A DNA stretch of 64,000 nucleotides from Burkholderia multivorans ATCC BAA-247 (GTDB taxonomy: Bacteria; Pseudomonadota; Gammaproteobacteria; Burkholderiales; Burkholderiaceae). The notes beneath the pieces were generated by a model. It made no database searches. It saw only the letters and a list, made by a program, of their open reading frames with translations, and was not told the origin of the DNA. Below are positions 24,951 through 34,007 of this stretch, one piece after another. Position numbers and translations under genes: made by a program. How positions within the stretch are numbered: the first letter of the stretch is position 1; each line of letters begins with the position of its first letter. The stretch is from positions 310,001-374,000 of the forward strand of contig NZ_CP009830.1 in NCBI RefSeq assembly GCF_000959525.1, in the 5' to 3' direction.

Positions 24951-27254
24951 ATGAGTGAAAAGATGCGCACGCATGCCGGAAATTGCGCGACGGCCGTCAT
25001 GTTCGTCGCGATCGCGACGGTGCTGCAGGCGCTCGCGATTCGCTTCGGCGGCGCCAACATGCCGCTCGCGGTGTACTACCCGTTGCTCGCGGCGATCGCC
25101 TGGGCGACGTCGTTCCTGTTCGGCCTGATCGCGACGCTCGCGAGCAGCGTGCTCGTGTGGACGCTGTTCCTGTCCGATCCGGCCGCGTACGCGATGTCGC
25201 TGTCGGAGCGTCTCGTGCGGCTCGGCGAATTTGCGCTGATCGGCGTGCTCGCGTGCGCAGTCGTCGCGGCGGTGCGCCATGCGCGCGTGACGAACGAGCG
25301 TGCGCGACGCCGCGAAGCCGCGGCGCGCGCGCAGTTCGAGGCGCTGCTGAATGCGCTGCCGGACGGCGTGATCGCCGCCGATACGAACGCGCGGCTGACC
25401 TACGTGAACGCGGCGGCGGCCGCGCTGCTCGGCTGCCGGCCGGACGACGCGGCCGGCCGCGCGCTGCGCGCCGTGCTGCAGCTGACCGATCGCGACGGAC
25501 GGCGCGTGCAGACCTCGGCGCTCGAACATGCGCTCGGCGGCACGCGCACGACCTGCGAGCGCCACTGGCTGCGCGTGGCCGGCGGCGAGCCCGTGCCGGT
25601 CGCGGAGACGGCCGCGCCGATCGCCGATGCGGACGGCAACGTCGACGGCGCAGTGCTGCTGCTGCGCGACGCGAGCGCGGACCGCGCGCGGGCGGACGCC
25701 GCGCAGGTCCGGCGCGCGGTCGTCGACGCGTCGCCCGATGCGCTCATCGGGATCGACCGCGACGCGCGTATCGTCAGCTGGAATCCGGCCGCGCAGCGCA
25801 TCTTCGGCTACGACGAAGAGGCGGCCTACGGCCGCCGTTTCGACTCGCTGATCGCGATGCGCTGGCTCAAGCGTCATCCGCTCGTGCAGACCTTCGACCA
25901 TCTGCGCGAAATCGTCGGGCCGGTCGACCTGCTCTGCGTGCGACGCGACGGCGGACGCTTCCGCGCGACGGTCGCCGCGCGGCCCGTGCGCGGCGAGGCA
26001 CGCGACGGCGTCGCGCTGTCGATCACGCTGCGCGAGACCGGCGCACAGCGCCGTCAGGACCGGCGCACGCAACGCTCGCTGCGCAGCGCGCGCGACGCGG
26101 GCGAGCAGGCCGCGACGTCGAATCGTCTGAAGGATGAATTGCTCGCCACCGTATCGCACGAATTGCGCACGCCGCTGAACGTGATCTACGGGTGGATCGA
26201 GGTGCTGCGCAATTCGGGCGACGACGCGCTGCGCGTGCAGGCGATCGACGCGATCGACCGCAGCGCGCGCTCGCTCACGCGCATGGTCGGCGACATCCTC
26301 GATGCGTCGTCGCTGTCCACAGGCAAGCTGCGGCTCGACACGATGCCGGTCGACGTCGTGCGGCTGTTCGCCGATGTCGTCGCCGCGTTCCAGACGGCCG
26401 CATCGAGCACCGGCATCGCGCTCGAATTCGAGTCGCGTGTCGCGACCTGCATCGTCTCGGGCGACGCCGAGCGGCTGCGGCAGATGCTGTCGAACCTCGT
26501 ATCGAACGCGCTGAAATTCACGCCGGCCGGCGGCGACGTCACGGTCAGCGTCGCGCACGACGACACGCATGCCGTGCTGACCGTGACCGACACCGGGCAG
26601 GGCATCGCGCCGGAGTTCGTGCCGCACGTGTTCGACATGTTCCGGCGCGCGGACGATTCGCCGGCCTCGTCGCGGCGCGGCCTCGGGCTCGGCCTGTCGA
26701 TCGTCCGGCATATCGTGCAGCTGCACGGCGGCACGGTCGTCGTCGACAGCGCGGGGCGCAATCGCGGTACGACCTTCACCGTGAAGCTGCCGGCCGGCTG
26801 GCAGCCGATCGGCGCGATGGCATGGGGGATCGCGCAGACGGTCGTCGCGCGCGAACGGCTCGGCCTCGACACGCAGCGGATCCTGATCGTCGACGACGAC
26901 GCGACCACGCGCGCGAGCCTGACCGCCGCGCTGCGCACGCTCGGCGCCGAAGTCGCGGTCGCATCGTCGGGCCATCAGGCCGTGACGATCGCCGCGCAGA
27001 TGCGGCCGACCGTCGTGCTGTCGGATCTCGCGATGTCGGACGGCGACGGCTTCTGGCTGCTCGACGCGATCCGCCGGCGCGCGGCCGAAGGCGACGACGC
27101 GTGCAACCCGCGCGTCGTCGCGGTGACCGCGCACGCGGGGCTCGCCGACGAGCGGCGCGCGCGCGCGGCCGGCTTCGACGGCTATCTCTGCAAGCCGGTC
27201 GACGTCGGCGATCTCGCGCGCGAGATCGCGCGCGTGACGAGCCGCGACGACTGA
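24951..27254 (+). CDS. Membrane hybrid histidine kinase with two PAS domains and receiver
   Basis: 767 aa. Residues about 12-105 hold hydrophobic helices of a DUF4118-like (KdpD-type) membrane region. Two PAS domains follow, about 120-240 and 250-365 (the latter with DALIGIDRDARIVSWNPAAQRIFGY). HisKA His is near 402 in LATVSHELRTPLN. HATPase has N-box NLVSNALKF, G1 DTGQGIAP and G2 RGLGLGLSIV. The receiver (about 640-765) begins ILIVDDDATTRAS, with phospho-Asp in VVLSDLAMSDGDG. Start ATG 24951 has GGGAGCG upstream; ATG 24963 is possible. No regulator adjoins it; the sigma-54 response regulator at 21849 is a plausible partner by proximity. Confidence 0.9.
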   Translation: MSEKMRTHAGNCATAVMFVAIATVLQALAIRFGGANMPLAVYYPLLAAIAWATSFLFGLIATLASSVLVWTLFLSDPAAYAMSLSERLVRLGEFALIGVLACAVVAAVRHARVTNERARRREAAARAQFEALLNALPDGVIAADTNARLTYVNAAAAALLGCRPDDAAGRALRAVLQLTDRDGRRVQTSALEHALGGTRTTCERHWLRVAGGEPVPVAETAAPIADADGNVDGAVLLLRDASADRARADAAQVRRAVVDASPDALIGIDRDARIVSWNPAAQRIFGYDEEAAYGRRFDSLIAMRWLKRHPLVQTFDHLREIVGPVDLLCVRRDGGRFRATVAARPVRGEARDGVALSITLRETGAQRRQDRRTQRSLRSARDAGEQAATSNRLKDELLATVSHELRTPLNVIYGWIEVLRNSGDDALRVQAIDAIDRSARSLTRMVGDILDASSLSTGKLRLDTMPVDVVRLFADVVAAFQTAASSTGIALEFESRVATCIVSGDAERLRQMLSNLVSNALKFTPAGGDVTVSVAHDDTHAVLTVTDTGQGIAPEFVPHVFDMFRRADDSPASSRRGLGLGLSIVRHIVQLHGGTVVVDSAGRNRGTTFTVKLPAGWQPIGAMAWGIAQTVVARERLGLDTQRILIVDDDATTRASLTAALRTLGAEVAVASSGHQAVTIAAQMRPTVVLSDLAMSDGDGFWLLDAIRRRAAEGDDACNPRVVAVTAHAGLADERRARAAGFDGYLCKPVDVGDLAREIARVTSRDD

Positions 27255-27273
27255 GCCGACGCGTGCGCCGCGC

Positions 27274-28320
27274 TCAAGACGTCGGCGCCGCGCGGTTGCG
27301 CGTGCCGATCTGCGCGAGCATGTGCGACGCGATCTGCGTGCTGCGCACGAGATCGCCGGGCGCATGGTGCGCGGCTTGCCGATGGATGAAATAGCGCGCG
27401 GTATGCGCGAGCCCGCTCGCGAACGGCGTCGTCGCGCGCCAGCCGAGCCGCTTGCGCGCCGCGTCGAGATTCGGCCGGCGCTGGCGCGGATCGTCGGCCG
27501 GCAGCGGACGAAACTCGATCGGCACCGTCGCGCCCACCACGCGCACGACTTCGCGCGCGACGTCGATCATCGCGATCTCGTCGTCGCTGCCGAGATTGAC
27601 GGGCTCGCACGCGTCGCCCGGCTCGTCCATCAGCCGCACGAGCGCGTCGATCATGTCGTCGACGTAGCAGAACGAGCGCGTCTGCGTGCCGTCGCCGTAG
27701 ACGGTCAGCGGTTCGCCCGCGAGCGCCTGCGTGATGAAGTTCGACACGACGCGGCCGTCGGCCGGATGCATGCGCGGCCCGTAGGTGTTGAAGATCCGCG
27801 CGATCCGCACGTCGACGCCGTACTGCCGGTGATAGTCCATGAACAGCGTTTCCGCGCAGCGCTTGCCTTCGTCGTAGCACGCGCGGATGCCGATCGGATT
27901 CACGCGGCCGCAATAGCGTTCGTCCTGCGGATGCACGTCGGGGTCGCCGTACACCTCGCTCGTCGACGCCTGCAGGATGCGCGCCTTCACGCGCTTGGCG
28001 AGACCGAGCAGGTTGATCGCGCCGTGCACGCTCGTCTTCGTCGTCTGCACGGGGTCGCGCTGGTAGTGCACGGGCGACGCGGGGCACGCGAGGTTGTAGA
28101 TTTCGTCGACTTCGACGTAGAGCGGGAACGTCACGTCGTGACGCATCAGCTCGAAATTCGGCGCGTCGAGCAGGTGCGCGATATTGTCCTTCGCACCGGT
28201 GTAGAAATTGTCGACGCACAGCACGTCGTGGCCGGCCGTCACCAGACGCTCGCAGAGATGCGAACCGAGAAAGCCGGCGCCGCCCGTCACGAGCACGCGT
28301 TTTCGATCGTAGCCCTTCAT
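27274..28320 (-). CDS. UDP-glucuronate decarboxylase-like (UXS) sugar epimerase family
   Basis: 348 aa, cytosolic extended SDR. Cofactor motif [16 protein letters not shown]. Catalytic Thr/Ser region [12 protein letters not shown] and YDEGKR (Tyr-x3-Lys) match UDP-xylose synthase closely, as do [19 protein letters not shown] and [15 protein letters not shown] oxidises and decarboxylates UDP-glucuronate to UDP-xylose. The C-terminal 40 residues extend past the family end and are unremarkable. ATG 28320 overlaps the GT4 stop by one base, with AAGGAGAA upstream, so it is made with the GT4. A dTDP-glucose dehydratase activity is less likely. Confidence 0.85.
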   Translation of the reverse strand: MKGYDRKRVLVTGGAGFLGSHLCERLVTAGHDVLCVDNFYTGAKDNIAHLLDAPNFELMRHDVTFPLYVEVDEIYNLACPASPVHYQRDPVQTTKTSVHGAINLLGLAKRVKARILQASTSEVYGDPDVHPQDERYCGRVNPIGIRACYDEGKRCAETLFMDYHRQYGVDVRIARIFNTYGPRMHPADGRVVSNFITQALAGEPLTVYGDGTQTRSFCYVDDMIDALVRLMDEPGDACEPVNLGSDDEIAMIDVAREVVRVVGATVPIEFRPLPADDPRQRRPNLDAARKRLGWRATTPFASGLAHTARYFIHRQAAHHAPGDLVRSTQIASHMLAQIGTRNRAAPTS

Positions 28321-29636
28321 CACGCATTCTCCTTGCGGGTGGCCAGCACGGCCGGTGTCGTCGCGACCGGCGTGCGGCGCGACGTGGCTGCCGTCGTGCC
28401 CGCACGCTCGCGCGCGACGTCGCGATAGACGTCGACGAGCCGGTCGACGACGCCGCGCCACGTATAGAAGCGATGCGCGCGTTCGTAGCCCGCGCGGCCG
28501 AGCGCCGCGCAGCGATCCGGTTGCGCGCGCAACTGCACGAGCCGCTCGGCGAGCGCGGCCGGATCGCGTGGCGGCACGAGATAACCGGTCTTGCCGTCCT
28601 CGACCGTCGTGCGGATGCCGCCGACGTCGCTGCCGATCACGGGCGTCGCGCACGCCATCGCCTCGACGGGCGTGATGCCGAACGGCTCGTACCACGGCGT
28701 CGTCACGAACACGTCGGCGGCGCTGTAGTAGAGGTGCAGCGCGTCGCGGTCGCGCCGGCCGACGAACGTCACGCGATCGGCGATGCCCACGTCGTGCGCG
28801 AGCGCGACGAGCCGCGCGAGTTCCGGATCGTTCGCCGGGTCGGGCGTCGCCTGGCTGCCGCCGACCACGTACAGCCGCGTCGGCCGCTGCGGATCGCGCG
28901 GCATGCGCGCGAGCGCGTCGATCACGTTGTCGATTCCCTTGCGCGGCACGAGGCGGCCGAGCTGCAGCACGACGAACGCGTCCTCGGGCCAGCCGAGCTG
29001 CGCACGCGCGGCCGCGCGCGGCACCGGCCGGAATTCGCGCGCGTCGAATCCGCACGGCACGATCTCGATGCGCGATGCATCGGCGCGATAGTGCGTGGTC
29101 AGATCGAGCGCGTCCTGCGGGCATTCGGCGATCAGCCGGTCCGAGCGGCGCGCGAGCGTGTCCTCGATCGCGAAGCGCGCATCGGGGAAGCCGTCGGCCG
29201 CGCCCTGATGCAGACGCCGCACGCGGCCGAGCGCATGGAACGTCGTCACGAGCGGAATGCCAAGGCGCTTCTTCACGCGCAGCGCCGCTTCGCCGGACAT
29301 GAAGAAGTTTGCGTGCATCACGTCGACCGGATCGGGCTCGCGGCGCATGCGCGCGATCATGTACTCCGCGAACGCGCCCATGTACGGCAGGAGCTTTTCC
29401 TTCGGCACGTCGACCGGCGGGCCGGCCGGCACGTGGATCACGCGCATCCGCGTGCCGATCCGTACGACTTCCGGCAGGTGCGCATTGTCGCAACGCGTAT
29501 ACACGTCGACGTCGAGCCCGCGCTCGGCGAGCTGCTTCGCGACGTTTGCGACATAGATGTTCTGCCCGCCTGCATCGACGCCGCCGATGACCCCCAGCGG
29601 CGACGCATGTTCACTGATCAACGCGATTCTTTGCAT
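28320..29636 (-). CDS. Glycosyltransferase family 4
   Basis: 438 aa, GT-B fold. The opener [24 protein letters not shown] is that of the sucrose-phosphate-synthase/MshA-like GT4 branch. The C-terminal donor site has [31 protein letters not shown] with the E-x7-E motif. Start ATG 29636 has GGGAGC upstream on the minus strand. It is first in a two-gene operon with the UXS gene, suggesting it may use UDP-xylose or another nucleotide sugar made nearby. A candidate sigma-54 promoter lies at 29689-29704. Confidence 0.87.
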   Translation of the reverse strand: MQRIALISEHASPLGVIGGVDAGGQNIYVANVAKQLAERGLDVDVYTRCDNAHLPEVVRIGTRMRVIHVPAGPPVDVPKEKLLPYMGAFAEYMIARMRREPDPVDVMHANFFMSGEAALRVKKRLGIPLVTTFHALGRVRRLHQGAADGFPDARFAIEDTLARRSDRLIAECPQDALDLTTHYRADASRIEIVPCGFDAREFRPVPRAAARAQLGWPEDAFVVLQLGRLVPRKGIDNVIDALARMPRDPQRPTRLYVVGGSQATPDPANDPELARLVALAHDVGIADRVTFVGRRDRDALHLYYSAADVFVTTPWYEPFGITPVEAMACATPVIGSDVGGIRTTVEDGKTGYLVPPRDPAALAERLVQLRAQPDRCAALGRAGYERAHRFYTWRGVVDRLVDVYRDVARERAGTTAATSRRTPVATTPAVLATRKENA

Positions 29637-29688
29637 GGTGTCGCTCCCGATATCGGGGCCGCGCCGGTGCGTCCCTCGAAGCTTCTCC

Positions 29689-29704
29689 GGCAATCGTCAT
29701 GCCC
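29689..29704 (-). promoter_or_regulatory. Candidate sigma-54 promoter for the GT4/UXS operon
   Basis: Minus strand reads GGGCATGACGATTGCC; -12 C is 54 bp from ATG 29636. The divergent BON gene has its own site at 29836-29851. Confidence 0.55.
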
Positions 29705-29736
29705 GCTGCTACGCGCGCGCGCGCGTACGGGAGAGC

Positions 29737-29749
29737 GCCGCAAAAATTA
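29737..29749 (+). promoter_or_regulatory. Possible enhancer element between divergent sigma-54 promoters
   Basis: CGCAAAAATTACA partly matches the complement form (TGMAAA-NN-TTTCA) of the element seen at 40704, 51624 and 52784. It lies about 90 bp upstream of the 29836 promoter and 40 bp upstream of the minus-strand one. A CAACGCGTTG palindrome follows. Confidence 0.3.
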
Positions 29750-29835
29750 CAACGCGTTGGATGAAAGGGCGTCTGATCATCGGCGTGCAGGCGCCGAACG
29801 CGGTTCGACCGGACGTGACGCGCGCGTGGGCGGTG

Positions 29836-29851
29836 CGGCACGCCGCTTGCG
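29836..29851 (+). promoter_or_regulatory. Candidate sigma-54 promoter for the BON/SDR operon
   Basis: Reads CGGCACGCCGCTTGCG, with -24 GGCACG and -12 TTGC complete. The -12 C is 53 bp before ATG 29903. Confidence 0.65.
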
Positions 29852-29902
29852 CCGGCGTGGCGTACCTGCCGGCTCGCCCGGCGTGACAAAAAGGAGGTCA
29901 CG

Positions 29903-30307
29903 ATGAAGCTCAACTCGCTGCAAGCCCGTTCTCCGCGACTTCGCGGTCGTCGCACGCGCCGCATCGGTCTCGCGATCGCGGTCGCCGCCGCCACCTGCGC
30001 GCTCGCCGCGCCGAACGTGTACGCCGCCGGCGACGACAGCGCGTCGTCGTCCTCGTCTTCGTCGTCGTCGCATTCGTCGACCGGCACGAAAATCCGCGAC
30101 GCGACGATCACGACGAAGGCGAAGGCCGAACTGGTCGGCACGAGCGGCCTGACGAGCGGCGACATCCACGTGAAGACGCGGCATGGCGTCGTGATGCTGA
30201 CCGGCAGCGTGCCGGACGAACAGCAGCGCACGATGGCCGTCGACGCGGTCAAGAAGGTCGACGGCGTGCAGAGCGTGCGCGACCAGCTGACGATCCGGCC
30301 GAAATAA
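29903..30307 (+). CDS. Periplasmic BON domain protein (OsmY-like)
   Basis: 134 aa. A basic N-terminus and hydrophobic stretch (IGLAIAVAAATCALAAPNVYA) form a signal peptide of about 41 residues. A run of nine serines links it to one BON domain (about 65-132): IRDATITTKAKAELV, DIHVKTRHGVVMLTGSVPDE, VQSVRDQLTI. The family includes OsmY and other periplasmic proteins induced by osmotic or stationary-phase stress. AAGGAGG precedes the ATG. The SDR gene follows 28 bp later, probably in the same transcript from the sigma-54 site at 29836. Confidence 0.87.
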   Translation: MKLNSLQARSPRLRGRRTRRIGLAIAVAAATCALAAPNVYAAGDDSASSSSSSSSSHSSTGTKIRDATITTKAKAELVGTSGLTSGDIHVKTRHGVVMLTGSVPDEQQRTMAVDAVKKVDGVQSVRDQLTIRPK

Positions 30308-30335
30308 CTGACGGCACCGCCGAAGGAGTCCAGTG

Positions 30336-31364
30336 ATGAACTGCATGCTCAAACCGGTCGGCGAGCAGACGATCGTGATCACCGGCGCGACGAGCGGCAT
30401 CGGCCTCGTAACGGCGCGCAAGGCGGCACGGCGCGGCGCGAAGCTCGTGCTGTTCGCGCGCAACGCGGACGCGCTCAACACGCTCTGCGAAGAAATCCGC
30501 CAGCACGGCGGTCTCGCGGTGCCGGTCGCCGGCGACGTCGCGAACATCGAGGATCTGCAGCGCGCGGCCGCGCAGGCGGTCGAGACGTACGGCGGCTTCG
30601 ATACCTGGGTCAACAACGCGGGCGTGTCGATTTTCGGCACCGCGGCGACGGTGCCGCTCGAGGATCAGCGGCGCCTGTTCGACACGAACTACTGGGGTGT
30701 CGTGCATGGCTCGCTCGTGGCGGCCGACCATTTCCGTCGCCAGAACGACCTGCGCGGCGGCGCGATCATCAACATGGGCAGCGAGGCGTCCGACGCGCCG
30801 CTGCCGCTGCAGAGCGCGTACGTCGCGTCGAAGCACGCGGTGAAGGGGTTTACCGATTCGCTGCGGCTCGAACTGGAGTCGGACCGGCTGCCGGTGTCCG
30901 TGACGCTGATCAAGCCGGCCGCGATGGACACGATGTTCGTGATGCACGCGAAGAACTACATGAACGTCGAGCCGAAGCTGCCGCCGCCGATCTACGACCC
31001 CGAACTCGTCGCCGACGCGATCCTGTTCGCGGCCGCGCATCCGCGCCGCACGCTGTTCGTCGGCGGTGCCGCAAAGCTGACGTCGGCGAGCGCGTATCAC
31101 GCGCCGCGGCTGTTCGACCGGCTCGCGGCGACGCTGTTCTCGCGCGGCCAGCGCACGGTGCGGCCGGCGCGGCCGCGCGACGACAACGCGCTCTACGAGT
31201 CGCGTCATGCGCTGCACGAGCGCGAAGGCATGGAAGGGCCGGTGCTGCGCTCGTGCGCGTACAACACGGTCGTGCAGCGTCCGAAGGTCGCGAGCGCCGT
31301 TGCGCTGACCGCGGCCGCGCTGCTGTTCGCGGCCGTCGCGCGGTCGCGCCGCGCCGCGGCGTGA
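30336..31364 (+). CDS. SDR family oxidoreductase with C-terminal membrane anchor
   Basis: 342 aa. Cofactor motif TGATSGIG, NNAGVS, catalytic Ser in NMGSEAS and YVASK. This fits the subgroup of 330-340 aa SDRs (DltE/YqjQ-like) often found with stress genes. About the last 20 residues (VASAVALTAAALLFAAVA then RSRR) could form a membrane tail, an unusual end for a classical SDR. ATG 30336 is preferred over GTG 30333 because AAGGAG lies 7 nt before it. Lies between the BON and DUF2795 genes. The substrate is unknown. Confidence 0.85.
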   Translation: MNCMLKPVGEQTIVITGATSGIGLVTARKAARRGAKLVLFARNADALNTLCEEIRQHGGLAVPVAGDVANIEDLQRAAAQAVETYGGFDTWVNNAGVSIFGTAATVPLEDQRRLFDTNYWGVVHGSLVAADHFRRQNDLRGGAIINMGSEASDAPLPLQSAYVASKHAVKGFTDSLRLELESDRLPVSVTLIKPAAMDTMFVMHAKNYMNVEPKLPPPIYDPELVADAILFAAAHPRRTLFVGGAAKLTSASAYHAPRLFDRLAATLFSRGQRTVRPARPRDDNALYESRHALHEREGMEGPVLRSCAYNTVVQRPKVASAVALTAAALLFAAVARSRRAAA

Positions 31365-31395
31365 TTTCGTTTCACTTTTCGAAGGAGGCATCGCA

Positions 31396-31695
31396 ATGAC
31401 ATCCCGACAACATACGGGTCACGAGCACAGCCACTCGCGCGCGCACGAAGGCGAGCGCACGCAGCAGGATCACGACAAGGGCGGGCACCAGACCGGGCAC
31501 GGCAAGCCGCCGAGCCCGATCGACGTGCAGAAGGCGCTGAAGGGGCTCGACTATCCGGCGAGCAAGTCGGACGTCGTCGAGTGCGCGGAGCGCTCGCACG
31601 CGGATCCGGACGTGCTGGAGATGCTCAAGCAAATCCCCGATCGCGAGTACGAAACGCCGGCGTCGGTCTCGAAGGAACTGGGCCGGCTGATGTAA
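31396..31695 (+). CDS. DUF2795 domain protein
   Basis: 99 aa. The first 38 residues are His-, Glu- and Gly-rich and hydrophilic. The rest matches the DUF2795 pattern: SPIDVQKALKGLDYPASKSDVVECA, then LEMLKQIPDREYETPASVSKEL. The domain is small, helical and of unknown function, common in soil bacteria near stress genes. AAGGAGG precedes ATG 31396. Lies 31 bp after the SDR gene in the same direction. Not membrane-bound. Confidence 0.8.
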   Translation: MTSRQHTGHEHSHSRAHEGERTQQDHDKGGHQTGHGKPPSPIDVQKALKGLDYPASKSDVVECAERSHADPDVLEMLKQIPDREYETPASVSKELGRLM

Positions 31696-31753
31696 GCGCC
31701 GCGCCGCCGCGCGCCGGCCGCGCGCGCGGTGCACCGTCACGAGGAGCAGAGCA

Positions 31754-32320
31754 ATGGCGATGATCGTCGCAGGTCGGTTCACGACCTTCGAGGAAGCGGA
31801 AGGCGGCGCGCGCCGCCTTTACGAGCGCGCATTCGGCCCGGACGACGTGTCGATCTTCTTCCTGAATCCGGACGGGCAGCATGCGCGCTTTCCGGTCGGC
31901 GGCGACGTATACGCCGATACGGCCGCGAAGCCCGGCGGCCGCGGCGCGGTCGTCGGCGTGATGCGCGGGCTCGCGATCGGGCTCGTCGTCGGGTTGATCG
32001 TCTATGCGATCGGCTTGCGCTACTGGTTCGTGCCGGTCGCGGGCGCGCTCGCGGGCGCGTATCTCGGCGCGTTCGGCGGCGCGCTCGGCCGGATGCGCGG
32101 GCAGCAGGCCGAAGGGCGCGGCACGCTCGCGAAGACCGAATCGGGCGTGATCCTCGCCGCGCGCGTGACGCCGGGCAGCGCGACGACCGCCGAAGACGTG
32201 CTGCGCGCGACCGGCGCGACGTCGATCGAGCGCGTCGAAGGCGACTGGCAGAACGGCGAGTGGCGCGATTTCGATCCGGTGCGCCGTCCCGACGAGGCCG
32301 GCGCCGCGGGACCGCGTTGA
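31754..32320 (+). CDS. Glycine-zipper membrane protein, general-stress type
   Basis: 188 aa. The N-terminal 65 residues (IVAGRFTTFEEAEGGARRLYERAF; VSIFFLNPDGQHARFPVGGD) resemble cytosolic domains of heat- and stress-induced YflT/17M-like proteins. A Gly-rich zipper segment (about 75-120; VVGVMRGLAIGLVVGLIVYAIGL and GALAGAYLGAFGGALG) could span or insert in membrane. The last part is acidic and soluble. GAGGAGC precedes ATG 31754. I recognise the type but know no biochemical role. It is probably on the transcript from 29836, and a new promoter follows for the next gene. Confidence 0.72.
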   Translation: MAMIVAGRFTTFEEAEGGARRLYERAFGPDDVSIFFLNPDGQHARFPVGGDVYADTAAKPGGRGAVVGVMRGLAIGLVVGLIVYAIGLRYWFVPVAGALAGAYLGAFGGALGRMRGQQAEGRGTLAKTESGVILAARVTPGSATTAEDVLRATGATSIERVEGDWQNGEWRDFDPVRRPDEAGAAGPR

Positions 32321-32399
32321 GCCGCGTATTTTCTGCACGCATTTTGCAATGCCGCGCGCGCGAGGCCGCGCCGTCGGCGCCGCGCGGGCGCGCGGCGCA

Positions 32400-32415
32400 C
32401 GGCACGGCGCTTGCG
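32400..32415 (+). promoter_or_regulatory. Candidate sigma-54 promoter for the 32452 SDR operon
   Basis: Reads CGGCACGGCGCTTGCG, a near-perfect site. The -12 C is 38 bp from ATG 32452, giving a leader of about 26 nt that contains the ribosome site. A CTGCACGCATTTTGCAATG stretch about 60 bp upstream may be part of an activator site. Confidence 0.65.
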
Positions 32416-32451
32416 TCGCGCTGCGCACACCGTCGTTGAAGGAGGAACCCC

Positions 32452-33309
32452 ATGACCACGGCACAGACGCCGCCGCCGCAGAAGCAGACGCAGCAACCGG
32501 GCACCGAGCGCGAGATGAATCCGAAGCCGCGGGACGAAGCCGCCGATTACGTCGGCAGCGGCAAGCTCGCGGGCAAGGTCGCGCTCGTCACCGGCGGCGA
32601 CAGCGGGATCGGGCGCGCGGTGGCAATCGGTTTCGCGAAGGAAGGGGCGGACGTCGCGATCGTCTACCTGAAGGAGTCCGACGATGCCGCGCATACGAAG
32701 CGGCTGATCGAGCAGGCCGGGCGGCGCTGCGAAGCGATCGCCTGCGACGTCGGCGACCGGCGGCAGGCATTCGACGCGGTGGCGCGCACGGTCGAGCGGC
32801 TCGGCCGGCTCGATGTGCTCGTCAACAACGCGGGCGAACAGCATCCGCAGCCGAGCCTCGAGGAAGTCAGCGAAGAACAGCTCGAACGCACGTTCCGCAC
32901 CAACGTGTACGGCATGTTCTTCTGCACGCAGGCCGCGCTCAAGCACATGCAGCCCGGCGCGCGCATCGTCAACACCGCATCGGTGACGGCCTATCACGGC
33001 AGCCCGAAGCTGCCCGACTATTCGGCGACGAAGGGCGCGATCGTCGCGTTTACGCGCTCGCTGTCGATCGAGCTCGCCGAGCGCGACATCCGCGTGAACG
33101 CGGTCGCGCCGGGGCCGATCTGGACGCCGCTGATTCCGTCCACATTCACGGCCGAGCAGGTCGCGAAATTCGGCTCGAACGTGCCGCTGAAGCGGCCGGG
33201 GCAGCCGGACGAACTGATCGGCTGTTACGTGCTGCTCGCATCCGAAGGCGCGAGCTACATGACGGGGCAGACGCTGCACCCGAACGGCGGCTCGATCGTC
33301 GGCGGCTGA
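32452..33309 (+). CDS. SDR family oxidoreductase (YdaD/YhdG stress type)
   Basis: 285 aa. The hydrophilic Pro/Gln-rich N-terminal extension (about 35 residues) before the Rossmann fold is typical of the B. subtilis YdaD/YhdG-like general-stress SDRs. Motifs: VTGGDSGIGRA, NNAGEQHPQPSLEEVS, Ser in TASVTAYHGS, and YSATK. The end MTGQTLHPNGGSIVGG is characteristic. Probably NADP-dependent; substrate unknown. GAAGGAGG precedes the ATG. It heads a run with DUF4142, ferritin-like and dehydrogenase genes. Confidence 0.88.
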   Translation: MTTAQTPPPQKQTQQPGTEREMNPKPRDEAADYVGSGKLAGKVALVTGGDSGIGRAVAIGFAKEGADVAIVYLKESDDAAHTKRLIEQAGRRCEAIACDVGDRRQAFDAVARTVERLGRLDVLVNNAGEQHPQPSLEEVSEEQLERTFRTNVYGMFFCTQAALKHMQPGARIVNTASVTAYHGSPKLPDYSATKGAIVAFTRSLSIELAERDIRVNAVAPGPIWTPLIPSTFTAEQVAKFGSNVPLKRPGQPDELIGCYVLLASEGASYMTGQTLHPNGGSIVGG

Positions 33310-33335
33310 CGCCGCCTCACGCAAGGAGGAACCGA

Positions 33336-33950
33336 ATGAGAACCCACAACTGGACGATCGCGGCACTCGCCGCCGCGGGCGTGCTCGGTCTGTCGACGGC
33401 CGCGCACGCACAGATGCCGAGCGAGCCGCCGGCATCGAATTCGCACGTGCCGGGCGGCGTCGTGAACCCGTCGTCGGGCGCGGCCGCTGCCGACAGCGGC
33501 ATCGCGAAGTCGCCGCAGGGCACCGACGCCGAGTTCGTCGACAAGGCGGCGCTCGGCGGCAAGACCGAAGTGCAGGCGAGCCAGCTCGCGCTGAAGCAGG
33601 CGAAGTCGGCCGACGTGCGCACGTTCGCGAAGCGGATGGTCGCCGACCACGGCAAGGCGAACGCGCAGCTGACCAAGCTCGCCGCGCGCAAGGGCATCAA
33701 GCCGCAGGCCGAGCAGATCGCCGACCCGGACGTCGAGGCGCTGCGCGGCAAGCAGGGCCACGACTTCGACGTCGCGTACGTCGCGGCCGCGGGCCCCGAT
33801 GCACACCGCAAGACGATCGCGCTGTTCGAGAGCGAGGCGCGCGACGGCAAGGATGCCGATCTGCGTGCGTTCGCCAAATCGACGCTGCCGACGCTCAAGC
33901 ATCACCTGAGCATGGCGGAGGCGCTGCAGCGCAAGGTGGGCGCGCAGTAA
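33336..33950 (+). CDS. DUF4142 secreted protein
   Basis: 204 aa. Signal peptide of about 25 residues (MRTHNWTIAALAAAGVLGLSTAAHA). The mature part has two helical DUF4142 segments: EFVDKAALGGKTEVQASQLA, VRTFAKRMVADHGKAN, and KTIALFESEARDGKD...AFAKSTLPTLKHHLSMAEAL. This is a ferritin-like helical fold with conserved His in DHGKAN and LKHHL. Function unknown; members sit in envelope-stress clusters. AAGGAGGA precedes ATG 33336. A hairpin with a T-run follows the stop. Confidence 0.87.
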   Translation: MRTHNWTIAALAAAGVLGLSTAAHAQMPSEPPASNSHVPGGVVNPSSGAAAADSGIAKSPQGTDAEFVDKAALGGKTEVQASQLALKQAKSADVRTFAKRMVADHGKANAQLTKLAARKGIKPQAEQIADPDVEALRGKQGHDFDVAYVAAAGPDAHRKTIALFESEARDGKDADLRAFAKSTLPTLKHHLSMAEALQRKVGAQ

Positions 33951-33971
33951 CGCGCGCCCGGTTCAACCTGT

Positions 33972-33996
33972 GGGCCGCGCGTGCGGCCCGATTTTT
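33972..33996 (+). terminator. Intrinsic terminator or attenuator before the ferritin-like gene
   Basis: GGGCCGC (33972-33978), loop GCGT, GCGGCCC (33983-33989), then GATTTTT. It lies 22 bp after the DUF4142 stop and ends just before the ribosome site (CGGAGG) of the next gene, so it may reduce transcription into the ferritin-like gene. Confidence 0.6.
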
Positions 33997-34007
33997 CGGA
34001 GGCAGTC

